Shown here: in pieces, positions 18,836 to 28,017 of the stretch | Numbering within the stretch: the first letter of the stretch is position 1 | How the letters are laid out: every line of letters starts with the position of its first letter | Source of the DNA: Leifsonia aquatica | GTDB lineage: Bacteria; Actinomycetota; Actinomycetes; Actinomycetales; Microbacteriaceae | Reading direction: 5' to 3' | Assembly: GCF_014190775.1 (NCBI RefSeq) | Contig: NZ_JACHVP010000001.1 | Location: 806,001 to 870,000 of the forward strand | DNA length: 64,000 nt | Translations under genes and position numbers: made by a program | Notes under the pieces: generated by a model | Seen by the model: only the letters and a program-made list of their open reading frames with translations | The model's database searches: none | Told to the model about the DNA's origin: nothing

Positions 18836-19201
18836 ATGGCCGAGGAGTACGTCCTGCTCATCAAGGAGCCCAACTGGGATCCGGCGGCGATGACCGCGGA
18901 GGAGTGGGAGGCCGGGATGGCCGGTCACCGCGCATTCCAGGAGGCGGTGGAGGCGGCGGGCGAGAAGATCCTCGCGAGCAACGCCCTGCAGCCCGTGAGC
19001 GCCGCGACGAAGATCACCCCGCGCGCCGGCGAGGCGCCCCTGTTCACGGACGGCCCGTTCGGCGAGACCCGGGAGGTCGTCACCGGCTTCTACGGATTCA
19101 CCGCGTCGAGCCCGGAGCAGGCGCGCGAGCTCGCCGCGCTGGTGCCGACCGAGGGCTGGGTGGAGCTCTACCCGGTGCTCGTCCTGGACCGCGTGAACTG
19201 A
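18836..19201 (+). CDS. YCII-related DGPF-domain protein
   Basis: A 121-residue protein of the YCII/DGPF family. The signature TDGPFGETREVVTGFYGF is at residues about 63-80, with the N-terminal MAEEYVLLIKEP strand typical of the ferredoxin-like YCII fold. The function of DGPF proteins is unknown; they are the regular genomic partners of ECF42-group sigma factors, which can drive their expression. AAGGAG lies seven bases before the ATG. The sigma factor gene follows after 34 bases. The upstream TGTCGA-N17-CGTC promoter supports it as a direct target of its neighbour. Confidence 0.88.
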   Translation: MAEEYVLLIKEPNWDPAAMTAEEWEAGMAGHRAFQEAVEAAGEKILASNALQPVSAATKITPRAGEAPLFTDGPFGETREVVTGFYGFTASSPEQARELAALVPTEGWVELYPVLVLDRVN

Positions 19202-19235
19202 TTGTGCCGGTGGTCGCAGCTTGTTTGAATGAGCT

Positions 19236-20486
19236 GTGACCACCGCCATCGAGCGCGCGTATCGCACCGAGGCGCCGCGCATCCTGGGCGCCGTCGCGCG
19301 ATCCGTCGGCGACCTCCAGCTGGCGGAGGATGCGGTCCAGGAGGCGTTCGCGCGCGCCGTCGCGGAGGCCTCCGCCGGGCGCGAGCCGTCGAATCCCGCG
19401 GCGTGGATCACCACGGTCGCGCGCCGGATCGCCGTCGATCTGCGGCGCCGGGAGGCCACGGCGACACGCGCCCTCCCCGTGCTCGCCGCCGAGGAGGCGG
19501 GGCGGGAGGCCGCGGCGCACGCGGCGGAGGCCGACATGCTGATGGACGACGTGTTCACCGGGGACGAGCGGCTCGAGCTCATCCTGCTGGTGTGCCACCC
19601 CGAGGTGGCGGAGGAGACGCGGGTCGCGCTCGCGCTGCGGTTCGTGTGTGCGGTGCCGACGGCGCAGGTCGCCGAGGTGTTCCTGGTGCCGGAGCCGACG
19701 ATGGCAGCGCGGCTGACGCGGGCGAAGAAGCGCATCCACGACTCGCGGCTGCGGTTCGCGGCCGATGATCCGGGTGACCTCACCGCGCGGCTGCCCGACG
19801 CGCTGACGACGGTGTACCTGCTCTACACCGTCGGGCACGCCCGCGCCGACGGCCGGCTGCGGACGGACGCGATCGAGCTCGCCCGGGATGCGCGCCGCAT
19901 CCGCCCCGACGATCCGGAGGCGGCGGGGCTGCTCGCGCTCCTCCTCCTGACCGAGGCACGCCAGACGACCCGGCTGTCCGAGGTCGACGAGTTCGTGACG
20001 CTCGCCGAGGCGGACCGCTCGCACTGGAACCGCGCGCTGCTCGACGAGGGCGAGCGGCTGGCCACGGCCGCGCTGGCCGACGGCGCGGGGGAGCTGCCCG
20101 GCCGCTTCGCCCTGCAGGCTGCGATCGCCGGCCTCCACGGCATCGCGCCGACGTGGGCCACGACCGACTGGCCGGCCATCGCCCGCCTGTACGACGGACT
20201 GGTGCGCGTGTGGCCGTCCGCGCCCGCGCAACTCGGCCGAGCCGTCGCGCGCGGGTACAGCCCGGACATCGGGCCGGAGGCGGCCGTCGCCGAACTGGAT
20301 GCGCGGCCGGAGCTGTTCGAGGGCGTCATCGCCGCCCAGGCCCTCGCCGTGCGGGCCGATCTGCTGCGCGCGGCGGGACGCCCGGAGCGAGCCGCAGCCG
20401 CCTACGCGCACGCGCTCGACGCGACGACCGACGAGCGGGTCAGACGCTTCCTCGCACGCCGTCTCGCCGAGCAGCAGGGCGCGTGA
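19236..20486 (+). CDS. ECF42-group RNA polymerase sigma factor with TPR-like C-terminal extension
   Basis: A 416-residue protein, much longer than a plain ECF sigma factor. Region 2 is in the first 75 residues (EAPRILGAVARSVGDLQLAEDAVQEAFARA, with AAWITTVARRIAVDLRRR), region 4 at about 130-175 (RFVCAVPTAQVAEVFLVPEPTMAARLTRAKKRI). The remaining 240 residues are helical and end in TPR-like repeats (AAGRPERAAAAYAHALDAT), as in the ECF42 group, where the extension is needed for activity and no anti-sigma factor is encoded nearby. The GTG start gives the usual TTAIERAYRTEAPRI beginning. The partner DGPF gene lies just upstream. The inducing signal is unknown. Confidence 0.9.
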   Translation: MTTAIERAYRTEAPRILGAVARSVGDLQLAEDAVQEAFARAVAEASAGREPSNPAAWITTVARRIAVDLRRREATATRALPVLAAEEAGREAAAHAAEADMLMDDVFTGDERLELILLVCHPEVAEETRVALALRFVCAVPTAQVAEVFLVPEPTMAARLTRAKKRIHDSRLRFAADDPGDLTARLPDALTTVYLLYTVGHARADGRLRTDAIELARDARRIRPDDPEAAGLLALLLLTEARQTTRLSEVDEFVTLAEADRSHWNRALLDEGERLATAALADGAGELPGRFALQAAIAGLHGIAPTWATTDWPAIARLYDGLVRVWPSAPAQLGRAVARGYSPDIGPEAAVAELDARPELFEGVIAAQALAVRADLLRAAGRPERAAAAYAHALDATTDERVRRFLARRLAEQQGA

Positions 20487-20504
20487 GTCCCGTCTCGGCC
20501 GGGA

Positions 20505-21056
20505 TCACTCGGCGGGGTCGTCGGCGAGCCGCTTGACGAGCTCGATCACCCGGTCCAGGTCCGTCTCGCCGCGGAGCACCGCGTTCGTGTCCGGGAGCAG
20601 AGCGGTGTTGTAGTACATCCCGTCGCCGATGAGCATGATGATCCGGGCGACGAGGGGATCGCCCACCGAGGCCTCGAGGATGCCGAGCCAGGAGCGCTGC
20701 ATCGAGGCGAGTGCATCCCGTGCCCGGCTGTCCGCGCTCTGCGCCAGCCGCGCGACGGCCACGATCGAGCGCTCGAGGTCGTTGTCGGTCGGGATGGAGG
20801 TGCGGATGAAGTAGTCGACCGGGCCTTCCGGCGCCGTGCGCATCCGCTCCAGGTCCGCCTCCACGTGGCCGCTCAGCCGGGCGAGGACGCCGTCGACCAT
20901 CGCGTCCTTGGAGGCGAAGTGGTAGAGCAGGCCGCCCTTGGAGACCCCCGCGCGAGCCGCGACGGCGTCGAGGGTCGCCGCGCGTTCGCTCTGCTCGCCG
21001 AGCAGTTCCTCGAAGGCGTCGAGGATGCGGTCACGGGCGGAGGGGGTTTCGGCCAT
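20505..21056 (-). CDS. TetR/AcrR-family repressor of the adjacent MFS exporter
   Basis: A 183-residue TetR protein. The DNA-binding domain is at residues 6-55: ARDRILDAFEELLGEQSERAA and AVAARAGVSKGGLLYHFASKDAMV. The C-terminal domain, with helices around VEADLERM and RDALASMQRSWLGIL, is of the type seen in QacR-like drug-efflux regulators. TAGCAT lies six bases before the ATG on this strand, so the mRNA is probably leaderless. It is divergent from the MFS gene with a long palindrome between them that overlaps both promoters. Inference: autoregulated and released by the drug exported by its partner. Confidence 0.88.
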   Translation of the reverse strand: MAETPSARDRILDAFEELLGEQSERAATLDAVAARAGVSKGGLLYHFASKDAMVDGVLARLSGHVEADLERMRTAPEGPVDYFIRTSIPTDNDLERSIVAVARLAQSADSRARDALASMQRSWLGILEASVGDPLVARIIMLIGDGMYYNTALLPDTNAVLRGETDLDRVIELVKRLADDPAE

Positions 21057-21084
21057 GCGGCCATGCTAGCCGCTCGGAGTTGAT

Positions 21085-21110
21085 TACTGTACCGTCCAGA
21101 CGGTACAGTA
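21085..21110. promoter_or_regulatory. Long palindromic operator between TetR and MFS genes
   Basis: A perfect inverted repeat with 12-base arms (TACTGTACCGTC and its complement) around a 2-base centre. It overlaps the TACAGT -10 box of the MFS gene (21104-21109) and covers the expected -35 region of the TetR gene, so one bound repressor would block both genes. TTGATT at 21080-21085 is a plausible MFS -35. Confidence 0.85.
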
Positions 21111-21116
21111 GATGCC

Positions 21117-22649
21117 ATGTCCACGACGAACATCACCCTGCCCGCGCCCTCCGCCGCCCCGCGCGCCGGCGTGCGCGAATGGGTGGCGCTCGCCGTTCTG
21201 ATGCTGCCGGTGCTCCTCGTCTCGGTCGACAACACCGTGCTGAGCTTCGCGCTGCCCTCCATATCCCAGGCCCTCGAGCCGAGCGGCACCGGCATGCTCT
21301 GGATCATCGACGCCTACCCGCTCGTGCTGGCGGGCCTCCTGGTCTCGATGGGCAGCCTCGGCGACCGCATCGGCCGCCGGAAGCTGCTGCTGATCGGCGC
21401 GACAGGCTTCGCCATCGTCTCCATCGGCGCCGCCTTCGCCCCGACCACCGAGCTGCTGATCGCCGCCCGCGCCAGCCTCGGCTTCTTCGGCGCGATGCTC
21501 ATGCCCTCCACCCTGTCCCTGCTTCGGAGCGTCTTCACCGACCGCGAGCAGCGCCGGCTGGCGATCGCGGTGTGGGCCTCCGGCTTCGCCGCCGGTTCGG
21601 CTCTCGGCCCGATCGTCGGCGGTGTGCTGCTCGAGCACTTCTGGTGGGGCTCCGTGTTCCTGCTGGCCGTGCCCGTGCTCATCCCGCTGCTGGTGCTGAC
21701 CCCGCTGCTCGTCCGCGAGTCGCGCGACCCGAACCCGGGTCCCATCGACGTTCCCAGCATCCTGCTCTCGCTGCTGACCATGGCCCCGATCGTCTATGGC
21801 ATCAAGACGCTCGCCTCGGACGGCTTCGCCTGGAGCGGTGTGCTCGCGATCGTGATCGGCGTCGTCGCGGGCTGGCTGTTCGTGCGCCGGCAGCTGCGGC
21901 GCCCGATCCCGATGCTCGACATGCGTCTCTTCGGGCGTGCGTCGTTCAGCGGCGCGGTGCTGATCAACCTGCTGAGCGTGGTGTCGCTGGTCGGGTACCT
22001 CTTCTTCGTCTCGCAGCACCTCCAGCTCGTCCTCGGGCTCAGCCCGATCGAATCCGGTCTCGTGCTCGTCCCCGGTCTCGCGACGATGATCGTCGCCGGT
22101 CTCGTCGTCGTGCCGATCGCGCGACGCGTGCGTCCGTCGATCGTCGTGCCCGTCGCCCTCACGATCTCGGCCGTCGGCTACCTCGTCATCGCCCTCTCGG
22201 GCGGGGACGCGCAGACCGGGACGCTGATGCTGTCGTTCGTGCTGCTCGGGCTCGGGATCGGCGCGGCCGAGACCGTCTCGAACGAGCTCATCCTGACCAG
22301 CGCGCCCGCAGAGAAGGCCGGGGCGGCCTCCGCCGTCTCGGAGACGGCGTACGAGCTGGGCGCGGTGCTCGGCACGGCGACCCTCGGCACCATCCTCACC
22401 GCCTCCTATCGGTCGGCTGTCGCCCTGCCCGACGGCCTGACGGCGGCGCAGGCGCACGCGGCGGGGGAGACCCTCGGCGGGGCGACCACCGTCGCCGGTC
22501 AGCTTCCGGCCGGCCTGGGGGAGCAACTGCTCGCCTCGGCGCGCGCCGCCTTCGACTCGGGCGTCGGGCTGACGGCCGGGATCGGGGTCGGTCTGATGGT
22601 CGCCGCCGCAGTGCTCGCGGTCGTCTCGCTCCGCACGGTCCGCGGCTGA
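21117..22649 (+). CDS. MFS drug:H+ antiporter, 14-helix (DHA2) type
   Basis: A 510-residue integral membrane protein of the EmrB/QacA/SmvA-like DHA2 family, exporting cationic or hydrophobic compounds against the proton gradient. Motif A between helices 2 and 3 is GSLGDRIGRRKLLL; motif C-like residues follow in ASGFAAGSALGPIVGGVLLE. About fourteen hydrophobic segments can be counted. The ATG lies seven bases after TACAGT, so the transcript is probably leaderless. The divergent TetR gene and palindrome indicate drug-inducible expression; the substrate is not evident. It begins a plus-strand run into leuB, but a new promoter before leuB is likely. Confidence 0.9.
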   Translation: MSTTNITLPAPSAAPRAGVREWVALAVLMLPVLLVSVDNTVLSFALPSISQALEPSGTGMLWIIDAYPLVLAGLLVSMGSLGDRIGRRKLLLIGATGFAIVSIGAAFAPTTELLIAARASLGFFGAMLMPSTLSLLRSVFTDREQRRLAIAVWASGFAAGSALGPIVGGVLLEHFWWGSVFLLAVPVLIPLLVLTPLLVRESRDPNPGPIDVPSILLSLLTMAPIVYGIKTLASDGFAWSGVLAIVIGVVAGWLFVRRQLRRPIPMLDMRLFGRASFSGAVLINLLSVVSLVGYLFFVSQHLQLVLGLSPIESGLVLVPGLATMIVAGLVVVPIARRVRPSIVVPVALTISAVGYLVIALSGGDAQTGTLMLSFVLLGLGIGAAETVSNELILTSAPAEKAGAASAVSETAYELGAVLGTATLGTILTASYRSAVALPDGLTAAQAHAAGETLGGATTVAGQLPAGLGEQLLASARAAFDSGVGLTAGIGVGLMVAAAVLAVVSLRTVRG

Positions 22650-22722
22650 CGGACGGCGTCGGGGAGCGCCGGCCGGCCGGTAATGTGGGGGTGTCCGCCC
22701 GCATCGACCACGCAGGAGTGCC

Positions 22723-23778
22723 ATGTCCCAGACCGTCAAGCTCGCCGTCATCCCCGGAGACGGAATCGGCCCCGAGGTGATCGCCGAGGCGGTCAAGGTC
22801 CTGGATGCGGTCGGCGAGGGAAGCGGCCTCGCGTTCGAGAAGACCCACTTCTCGCTCGGTGCCGACCGCTACCTGGCGACGGGCGACGTGCTGACGGACG
22901 AGGACCTCGCGTCGATCTCGTCCCACGACGCGATCCTGCTCGGCGCCGTCGGCGGCAAGCCGGGTGACCCGCGGCTGGCCGGTGCGAACATCGAGCGCGG
23001 TCTGCTGCTGAAGCTCCGCTTCTCGCTCGACCACTACGTGAACCTCCGCCCCACGACCCTGTTCCCCGGCATCGCCAGCCCGCTGGCGAACCCGGGCGAG
23101 GTCGACTTCGTCGTCGTCCGCGAGGGCACGGAGGGCCCGTACGTCGGCAACGGCGGCGCCATCCGCCAGGGCACGCCGCACGAGATCGCGAACGAGGTCT
23201 CCGTGAACACGGCGTACGGCGTCGAGCGCGTCGTCCGGTTCGCGTTCGAGCAGGCCGAGCAGCGCCGCAAGAAGCTCACGCTGGTGCACAAGACCAACGT
23301 GCTCACCTTCGCCGGCGGGCTCTGGAAGCGGATCGTGGACGCGGTCGCCGCCGAGCACCCGTCGGTCGCGGTCGACTACCTGCACGTGGACGCCGCCACC
23401 ATCTTCCTGGTCACCGATCCTGCTAGATTTGACGTGATCGTCACGGACAACCTCTTCGGCGACATCCTCACCGACCTCGCGGCCGCGATCAGCGGCGGCA
23501 TCGGGCTGGCAGCGTCGGGCAACATCAACCCCGCCGGCGCATTCCCGAGCATGTTCGAACCGGTTCACGGATCGGCTCCGGACATCGCCGGCCAGCAGAA
23601 GGCCGACCCCACCGCCGCGATCCTCTCCGTCGCACTCCTGCTCCGCCACCTCGGCGCCCAGGAGCAGGCGACCCGCGTGGAGCAGGCGGTGTCCGCCGAC
23701 CTGGCCTCCCGCAGCGGGGCGCAGCGCACGACCGCCGAGATCGGCGACGCGATCGCCGCCCGGGTGGCGCAGAATTAG
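22723..23778 (+). CDS. leuB: 3-isopropylmalate dehydrogenase
   Basis: A 351-residue beta-decarboxylating dehydrogenase oxidising 3-isopropylmalate with NAD in leucine synthesis. Family landmarks are [20 protein letters not shown], the [11 protein letters not shown] loop, [14 protein letters not shown] with substrate-binding arginines, [14 protein letters not shown], the Mg-binding [15 protein letters not shown], and [20 protein letters not shown] box at 22680 is a possible -10, giving a short leader. ilvE follows after 38 bases, so leucine-specific and general branched-chain steps are probably co-transcribed. Confidence 0.95.
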   Translation: MSQTVKLAVIPGDGIGPEVIAEAVKVLDAVGEGSGLAFEKTHFSLGADRYLATGDVLTDEDLASISSHDAILLGAVGGKPGDPRLAGANIERGLLLKLRFSLDHYVNLRPTTLFPGIASPLANPGEVDFVVVREGTEGPYVGNGGAIRQGTPHEIANEVSVNTAYGVERVVRFAFEQAEQRRKKLTLVHKTNVLTFAGGLWKRIVDAVAAEHPSVAVDYLHVDAATIFLVTDPARFDVIVTDNLFGDILTDLAAAISGGIGLAASGNINPAGAFPSMFEPVHGSAPDIAGQQKADPTAAILSVALLLRHLGAQEQATRVEQAVSADLASRSGAQRTTAEIGDAIAARVAQN

Positions 23779-23816
23779 ATCACCGTGCTTCACCGCATGC
23801 AGCGCAAAGGACTCTC

Positions 23817-24950
23817 ATGAACGCTTCCACCAGCATCACCCTCACCAGCGGCCCCACCGAGACCAGCGGTCTCCTCTGGCAGGTCACGCGCAATGAGGCC
23901 GCCCGCAGCGCGGCCGAGCGTGCGGAGATCCTCGCCGACCCGGGCTTCGGCAACTACTTCACGGACCACATGGTCGACATCTGCTGGTCCGCCAAGGGAG
24001 GCTGGCACCGGCCGCGCGTCTCGCCCTACGGCCCCATTCAGCTCGAGCCGTCGGCGGCCGTGCTGCACTACGCGCAGGAGATCTTCGAGGGACTGAAGGC
24101 GTACCGTCACGCCGACGGGTCGATCTGGACCTTCCGCCCGGAGGCCAACGCGGCCCGCATGCAGCGCTCCGCCTACCGCCTCGCGCTGCCCGAGCTGCCG
24201 GTCGAGCACTTCCTCGACTCGATCAAGCAGCTCGTCGCGGTGGACGGCGACTGGGTGCCGACGGCGCCCGAGACCAGCCTCTACCTGCGTCCGTTCATGT
24301 TCGCCAAGGAGGCGTTCCTCGGGGTGCGCCCGGCGAACAAGGTCGCGTACTACCTGATCGCGAGCCCCGCGGGCGCCTACTTCTCGGGCGGCGTCGCACC
24401 CGTCTCCATCTGGCTCTCCGACCGCTGGTCCCGCGCGGGCCACGGCGGGACGGGAGCTGCGAAGACCGGCGGCAACTACGCCTCCAGCCTCCTGCCGCAG
24501 GCCGAGGCGGCCGAGCACGGCTGCGCCCAGGTGCTCTTCCTCGACTCGGTGGAGGGGAAGTACCTCGAGGAGCTCGGCGGGATGAACGTCGTGCTCGTCT
24601 ACAAGGACGGCACCGTGGTGACGCCCGAGTCGGACAGCATCCTCGACGGCATCACGCTCGACTCGATCCTGCAGCTCGCCCGCGACCGCGGCCACGCGGT
24701 GCACCGCCGCAAGGTGACCATCGACGAGTGGCGCGACGGTGTGGAGAGCGGCGACATCGTCGAGGTCTTCGCCTGCGGCACGGCCGCGGTGATCACCCCG
24801 ATCGGCGAGCTCAAGTCCGACACGTTCACGGTGGGCGACATCACCGCGCCTCCCGGCGAGCTGACGATGGCGCTGCGCCAGGAGCTCACCGACATCCAGT
24901 ACGGCCGCGTGCGCGACCGCCACAACTGGATGACGCGCCTGGACGGCTGA
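23817..24950 (+). CDS. ilvE: Branched-chain amino acid aminotransferase
   Basis: A 377-residue class IV PLP-dependent aminotransferase of the BCAT group II type found in actinobacteria, carrying out the last step of leucine, isoleucine and valine synthesis with glutamate. The PLP lysine is in [14 protein letters not shown]; other conserved parts are [13 protein letters not shown], the arginine-containing [25 protein letters not shown] and [21 protein letters not shown] precedes the ATG. It ends the amino-acid block and is followed by a strong hairpin shared with the convergent class V aminotransferase gene. Confidence 0.95.
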   Translation: MNASTSITLTSGPTETSGLLWQVTRNEAARSAAERAEILADPGFGNYFTDHMVDICWSAKGGWHRPRVSPYGPIQLEPSAAVLHYAQEIFEGLKAYRHADGSIWTFRPEANAARMQRSAYRLALPELPVEHFLDSIKQLVAVDGDWVPTAPETSLYLRPFMFAKEAFLGVRPANKVAYYLIASPAGAYFSGGVAPVSIWLSDRWSRAGHGGTGAAKTGGNYASSLLPQAEAAEHGCAQVLFLDSVEGKYLEELGGMNVVLVYKDGTVVTPESDSILDGITLDSILQLARDRGHAVHRRKVTIDEWRDGVESGDIVEVFACGTAAVITPIGELKSDTFTVGDITAPPGELTMALRQELTDIQYGRVRDRHNWMTRLDG

Positions 24951-25001
24951 GCCAGCCGGTACCGGAGGAGTCCTCGCCCGGCACGCCGGGCGATCGCAGG
25001 C

Positions 25002-25044
25002 AACGGAGGAGATCCCGCCCGAATCGGGCGGGATCTCCTCCGTT
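25002..25044. terminator. Bidirectional terminator hairpin with Shine-Dalgarno-like arms
   Basis: A perfect inverted repeat with 21-base arms and almost no loop, whose outer arm reads AACGGAGGAGATC and its complement. It lies between the convergent ilvE gene and the aminotransferase gene and could terminate both. The same arm sequence recurs in the hairpins at 44970-45151. Confidence 0.88.
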
Positions 25045-25083
25045 TGTGGGTGCGGGCGGCACCCGGGGACGGGATATCCTCCG

Positions 25084-26124
25084 CTAGCGACGGCCGAGTG
25101 CGTGCAGGGCGGTTCGCACGTCGTCCGGCGAGTTCCAGAGGTGGAAGGCGACGCGGGCGCGACCGGCGCGTCCCGATGCGCGGAGGCCCGCGGCGGTGAG
25201 CGCCGCGAGCGCCGTGCCCTCGCGGTCCGGCCAGCTGACGATCGCGCTCCCGCCGGCGTCCACGCCCAGCCCGTCGGCGAAGGCGGCGGCCAGGCCGGTG
25301 GCGTGGGCGTGCACGTCGGCGGCGTCCAGCTCGTCGAACAGGCTCAGCGCTGCGGCCGTGCCCGGCCAGACCGGCCAGGCGGGGGAGACGTCGAACCGGC
25401 GTGCGCTGGAGGCGGGGGCCGCGAGCGGGCCGTAGCACGAGCTCCACGGGTCCTCCCCGGCGAACCAGCCGGCCTGCACCGGGTTGAGGGCGTCGAGCAT
25501 CCTCCCGCCGACGGTGAGGAACGCCGACCCGCGGGGCGCGCAGAGCCACTTGTACGCGTGCGTCACGGTCGCGTCGAAGCGGGAGGCGTCGACCGGCAGC
25601 CAGCCGAGCGCCTGGGTGAGGTCGGCGAAGGTGCGTGTGCCCGTGCGTGCGCAGGCGGCGAGCAGCGCATCGGCGTCGGCGATCTCTCCCGTCGCGGACT
25701 GGACGAGCGAGAAGGCCACGAGCCACGTGCGCTCGTCGACGGCGTCCGCCAGCGCCTCGAGCGGCGCGGATCGTACGGACACCCCGCGATGGGCCTGTGC
25801 GTGGAACGGGGCGACCATCGAGGCGAAGTCCCCGTCCGCGCAGAGCACCGTGGCGCCGTCCGGCACCGACGCCGCCACCAGAGCCGCCAGCACCGAGACC
25901 TGCGAGCCGATCGCGACGGCCTCCACGGAGACGCCGGCGAGGCGGGCGAAAGAAGCGCGTGCGCGTCGAACGGCGTCGTCGTAGTCGGCGGGCGTCGACG
26001 CTCCGGCCGCCCAGCGCTCCAGGTCGGCGCGTCCCGCGGCGACCGTCTCATGGGTCGGCAGCCCCTGCGTGCAGGCGGCCAGATAACCCGAGCCGGCAGG
26101 GAAGCGGTTCTGGAGGGTGAGCAT
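25084..26124 (-). CDS. Class V PLP-dependent aminotransferase
   Basis: A 346-residue fold-type I PLP enzyme of the class V family (cysteine desulfurase, kynureninase and isopenicillin-N epimerase relatives). The PLP lysine is in THAYKWLCAPRGSAF, and the cofactor aspartate is replaced by the FADLTQALGWLPVD segment. It lacks the active-site cysteine loop of cysteine desulfurases, so a transaminase, lyase or epimerase role is more likely. The ATG was chosen to give MLTLQNRFPAGSGYL; a longer open frame upstream runs antisense to the LysR gene. It is divergent from that regulator, which probably controls it. Substrate unknown. Confidence 0.82.
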   Translation of the reverse strand: MLTLQNRFPAGSGYLAACTQGLPTHETVAAGRADLERWAAGASTPADYDDAVRRARASFARLAGVSVEAVAIGSQVSVLAALVAASVPDGATVLCADGDFASMVAPFHAQAHRGVSVRSAPLEALADAVDERTWLVAFSLVQSATGEIADADALLAACARTGTRTFADLTQALGWLPVDASRFDATVTHAYKWLCAPRGSAFLTVGGRMLDALNPVQAGWFAGEDPWSSCYGPLAAPASSARRFDVSPAWPVWPGTAAALSLFDELDAADVHAHATGLAAAFADGLGVDAGGSAIVSWPDREGTALAALTAAGLRASGRAGRARVAFHLWNSPDDVRTALHALGRR

Positions 26125-26177
26125 GAGTCCACGGTGGAGGACCACGACCCATCGCACCAGAGCAGGTATTGAATCGA

Positions 26178-26200
26178 AATCATCAGCTCTGCTTATGATT
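26178..26200. promoter_or_regulatory. LysR-type binding site (T-N11-A)
   Basis: AATCAT and ATGATT flank 11 bases, the classic LysR-regulator dyad. It lies between the divergent aminotransferase and LysR genes and overlaps the TATGAT -10 box (26194-26199) of the LysR gene itself, as expected for negative autoregulation. Confidence 0.75.
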
Positions 26201-26205
26201 GCCGC

Positions 26206-27150
26206 ATGCTCCCCGACGACCTCGACTCCCACAGCCTGCGCGTCGTGCGCGCGATCGCCGACGAGGGCTCGATCACGCGCGCGGCGGACGCCCTCGGCTA
26301 CAGCCAGCCCGCCATCAGCCAGCATCTGCGCCGGCTGGAGGCGCGCATCGGTCTGCCGGTCGTCTCCCGCGCCGGTCGCGGGGTGCGGCTGACGGAGGCG
26401 GGACGCGTGCTGGCCCGTCACGCGCTGACCGTCACCACCGCCCTCGACGCGGCGGCCGGCGAGCTCGACGACCTGCGCGGCCTCCGCACCGGGCGGGTGC
26501 GACTGGCGGGGTTCCCGTCCGCCTCGTCCTCGATCGTCCCGCGCCTGCTCAGCACGATGGAGGCGACGCATCCCGGCGTCCGGATCACGTACCTGGAGGC
26601 GGAGCCTCCCGAGGCCGTCGCCGCCGTCCGCGCGCAGACCGCCGACCTGGCCATCACCTTCAGCTACCCGGGCGACCGGGTCGACCCGCACCGCGAGAGC
26701 GCGCGCGGCCTCGCCGTCGCGCCCCTCTGGCACGACGAGATGCTGGTCGCGCTGCCGGCCGGGCACCGGCTCGCAGCGAACGATCGGGTGGACCTCGCGG
26801 ATCTCGCCGCAGAGGCCTGGATCGGCGGCTGCCCGCGCTGCCGCGGCCACCTCCTGGAGCTGACGGCGGGGCGCGGCTACGAGCCGCGCATCGCCTACGA
26901 GACCGACAACTTCGTCGCCGTGCTGCGCATGGTGGCGGAGGGGATGGGCGTGGCACTGCTCCCGGGACTCGCCGTCGGCTCGGCGGGGGTGCAGCCGGGT
27001 GTCGTGCTGCGCGCGACGGGCAACCGCGACCACCGCACGATCAATCTCGTCGGCGCCGCGGGGGCCGACGTCGTGCCGGCCATCGCGGCGACGGCGGAGG
27101 CGATCGCCGGGCTCGCGGTCGAGGAGTGGCGGCTAGCATCGGTGGGATGA
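26206..27150 (+). CDS. LysR-family transcriptional regulator
   Basis: A 314-residue LysR protein. The winged helix-turn-helix occupies residues 8-66 (LRVVRAIADEGSITRAADAL, YSQPAISQHLRRLEARIGLPV), followed by the linker helix and a periplasmic-binding-like effector domain (GRVRLAGFPSASSSIVPRLL, VRITYLEAEPPEAVAAV). The ATG is six bases after TATGAT, implying a leaderless transcript. Its stop overlaps the next gene's start as ATGA. It most likely regulates the divergent class V aminotransferase gene. The effector is unknown. Confidence 0.88.
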   Translation: MLPDDLDSHSLRVVRAIADEGSITRAADALGYSQPAISQHLRRLEARIGLPVVSRAGRGVRLTEAGRVLARHALTVTTALDAAAGELDDLRGLRTGRVRLAGFPSASSSIVPRLLSTMEATHPGVRITYLEAEPPEAVAAVRAQTADLAITFSYPGDRVDPHRESARGLAVAPLWHDEMLVALPAGHRLAANDRVDLADLAAEAWIGGCPRCRGHLLELTAGRGYEPRIAYETDNFVAVLRMVAEGMGVALLPGLAVGSAGVQPGVVLRATGNRDHRTINLVGAAGADVVPAIAATAEAIAGLAVEEWRLASVG

Positions 27151-28016
27151 GCGACGACACGGTTTTCGCAGTGGTCGGCCCGGGCGCCGTCGGCGGCCTG
27201 CTGGCCTGGCTGCTGCATCGGGCGGGGCAGGACGTCGTGGCGGTGGGCCGCCCGGCGACGGTCGAGGCCATCCGCGCCGAGGGCATCGAGGTGCGCAGCG
27301 CGCAGTTCGGCGACGGCGTCGAGCGCGTCCCCGCCGACACGGTGGTGCCCGCGGGCGCGAGCGTGCTGCTGGCGACGAAGGCCTACGGCCTCGACGCCGT
27401 GCTGCCCGACATCGCGGCCTCCCGGCCCGTCGAGGTCGTCTCGTTCCTGAACGGCGTCGAGCACGTCGGTCCGCTGCGCGCGGCGCTCCCCGGAATCCCC
27501 GTGGCCGGCGCGTCCGTCGCGGTCTCCGCGCTGCGCCTGTCGCCGACCGTGATCGACCACCGCAGCCCGTTCGTCAACATCGAGGCGCCGGAGACGGCGG
27601 CCGGTTTCGCCGCGGTGCGCGCGCTCGACGGCGCCGGCCCGCGCGTCCGCGCGCAGGGCACCGAGCCCGAGGTGCTCTGGGCGAAGTTCCGGATGCTCGC
27701 CGGTCTCGCCCTGCTCACGTCGTACTGGCGCCAGCCGGCCGGGAGCGCCCTGAGCGAGGATCCCGAGCTCACGGAGGCTGTCGTCGCGGAGATCGCGGCC
27801 TGCTCGACCGCCGAGGGGGTGCCGGCGACGGCGCTCGACGTCATGCGGGTGCTCGGCAGCGTCCCGGGCGCGATGCGCACCTCTCTCCAGGAGGACCTCG
27901 CGGCCGGTGCGCCCAGCGAGCTCGACGCGATCGGCGGGGCGCTCCTGCGCATCGGCGAGCGGCACGGCGTCCCGACGCCCGCCATCGCCCGCATCGTGGC
28001 GGCGCTAGGCTCGTAG
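27147..28016 (+). CDS. Ketopantoate reductase (PanE/ApbA)-like dehydrogenase
   Basis: A 289-residue NADP-dependent reductase of the 2-dehydropantoate 2-reductase family. The N-terminal Rossmann motif is [15 protein letters not shown], in place of the commoner GxGAIG; the catalytic-lysine region is [13 protein letters not shown], and the C-terminal helical domain has [15 protein letters not shown] and a conserved glutamate/serine pattern near [23 protein letters not shown] overlap with the LysR gene suggests coupling, though TAGCAT seven bases before the ATG could also start a leaderless message. A true pantothenate role is possible, but many paralogues act on other oxo acids. Confidence 0.82.
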   Translation: MSDDTVFAVVGPGAVGGLLAWLLHRAGQDVVAVGRPATVEAIRAEGIEVRSAQFGDGVERVPADTVVPAGASVLLATKAYGLDAVLPDIAASRPVEVVSFLNGVEHVGPLRAALPGIPVAGASVAVSALRLSPTVIDHRSPFVNIEAPETAAGFAAVRALDGAGPRVRAQGTEPEVLWAKFRMLAGLALLTSYWRQPAGSALSEDPELTEAVVAEIAACSTAEGVPATALDVMRVLGSVPGAMRTSLQEDLAAGAPSELDAIGGALLRIGERHGVPTPAIARIVAALGS

Positions 28017-28017
28017 G

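Noticed and set aside
23416-23432. Small A/T-ending codon cluster in leuB (GAT CCT GCT AGA TTT) as an internal promoter or transfer scar
   Set aside because: Only five codons; a TAGATT box is present but there is no gene start shortly downstream and no matching -35 at proper distance.
25084-26124. Class V aminotransferase as a second cysteine desulfurase
   Set aside because: The conserved catalytic cysteine loop near the C-terminus is absent, and no scaffold gene is adjacent.
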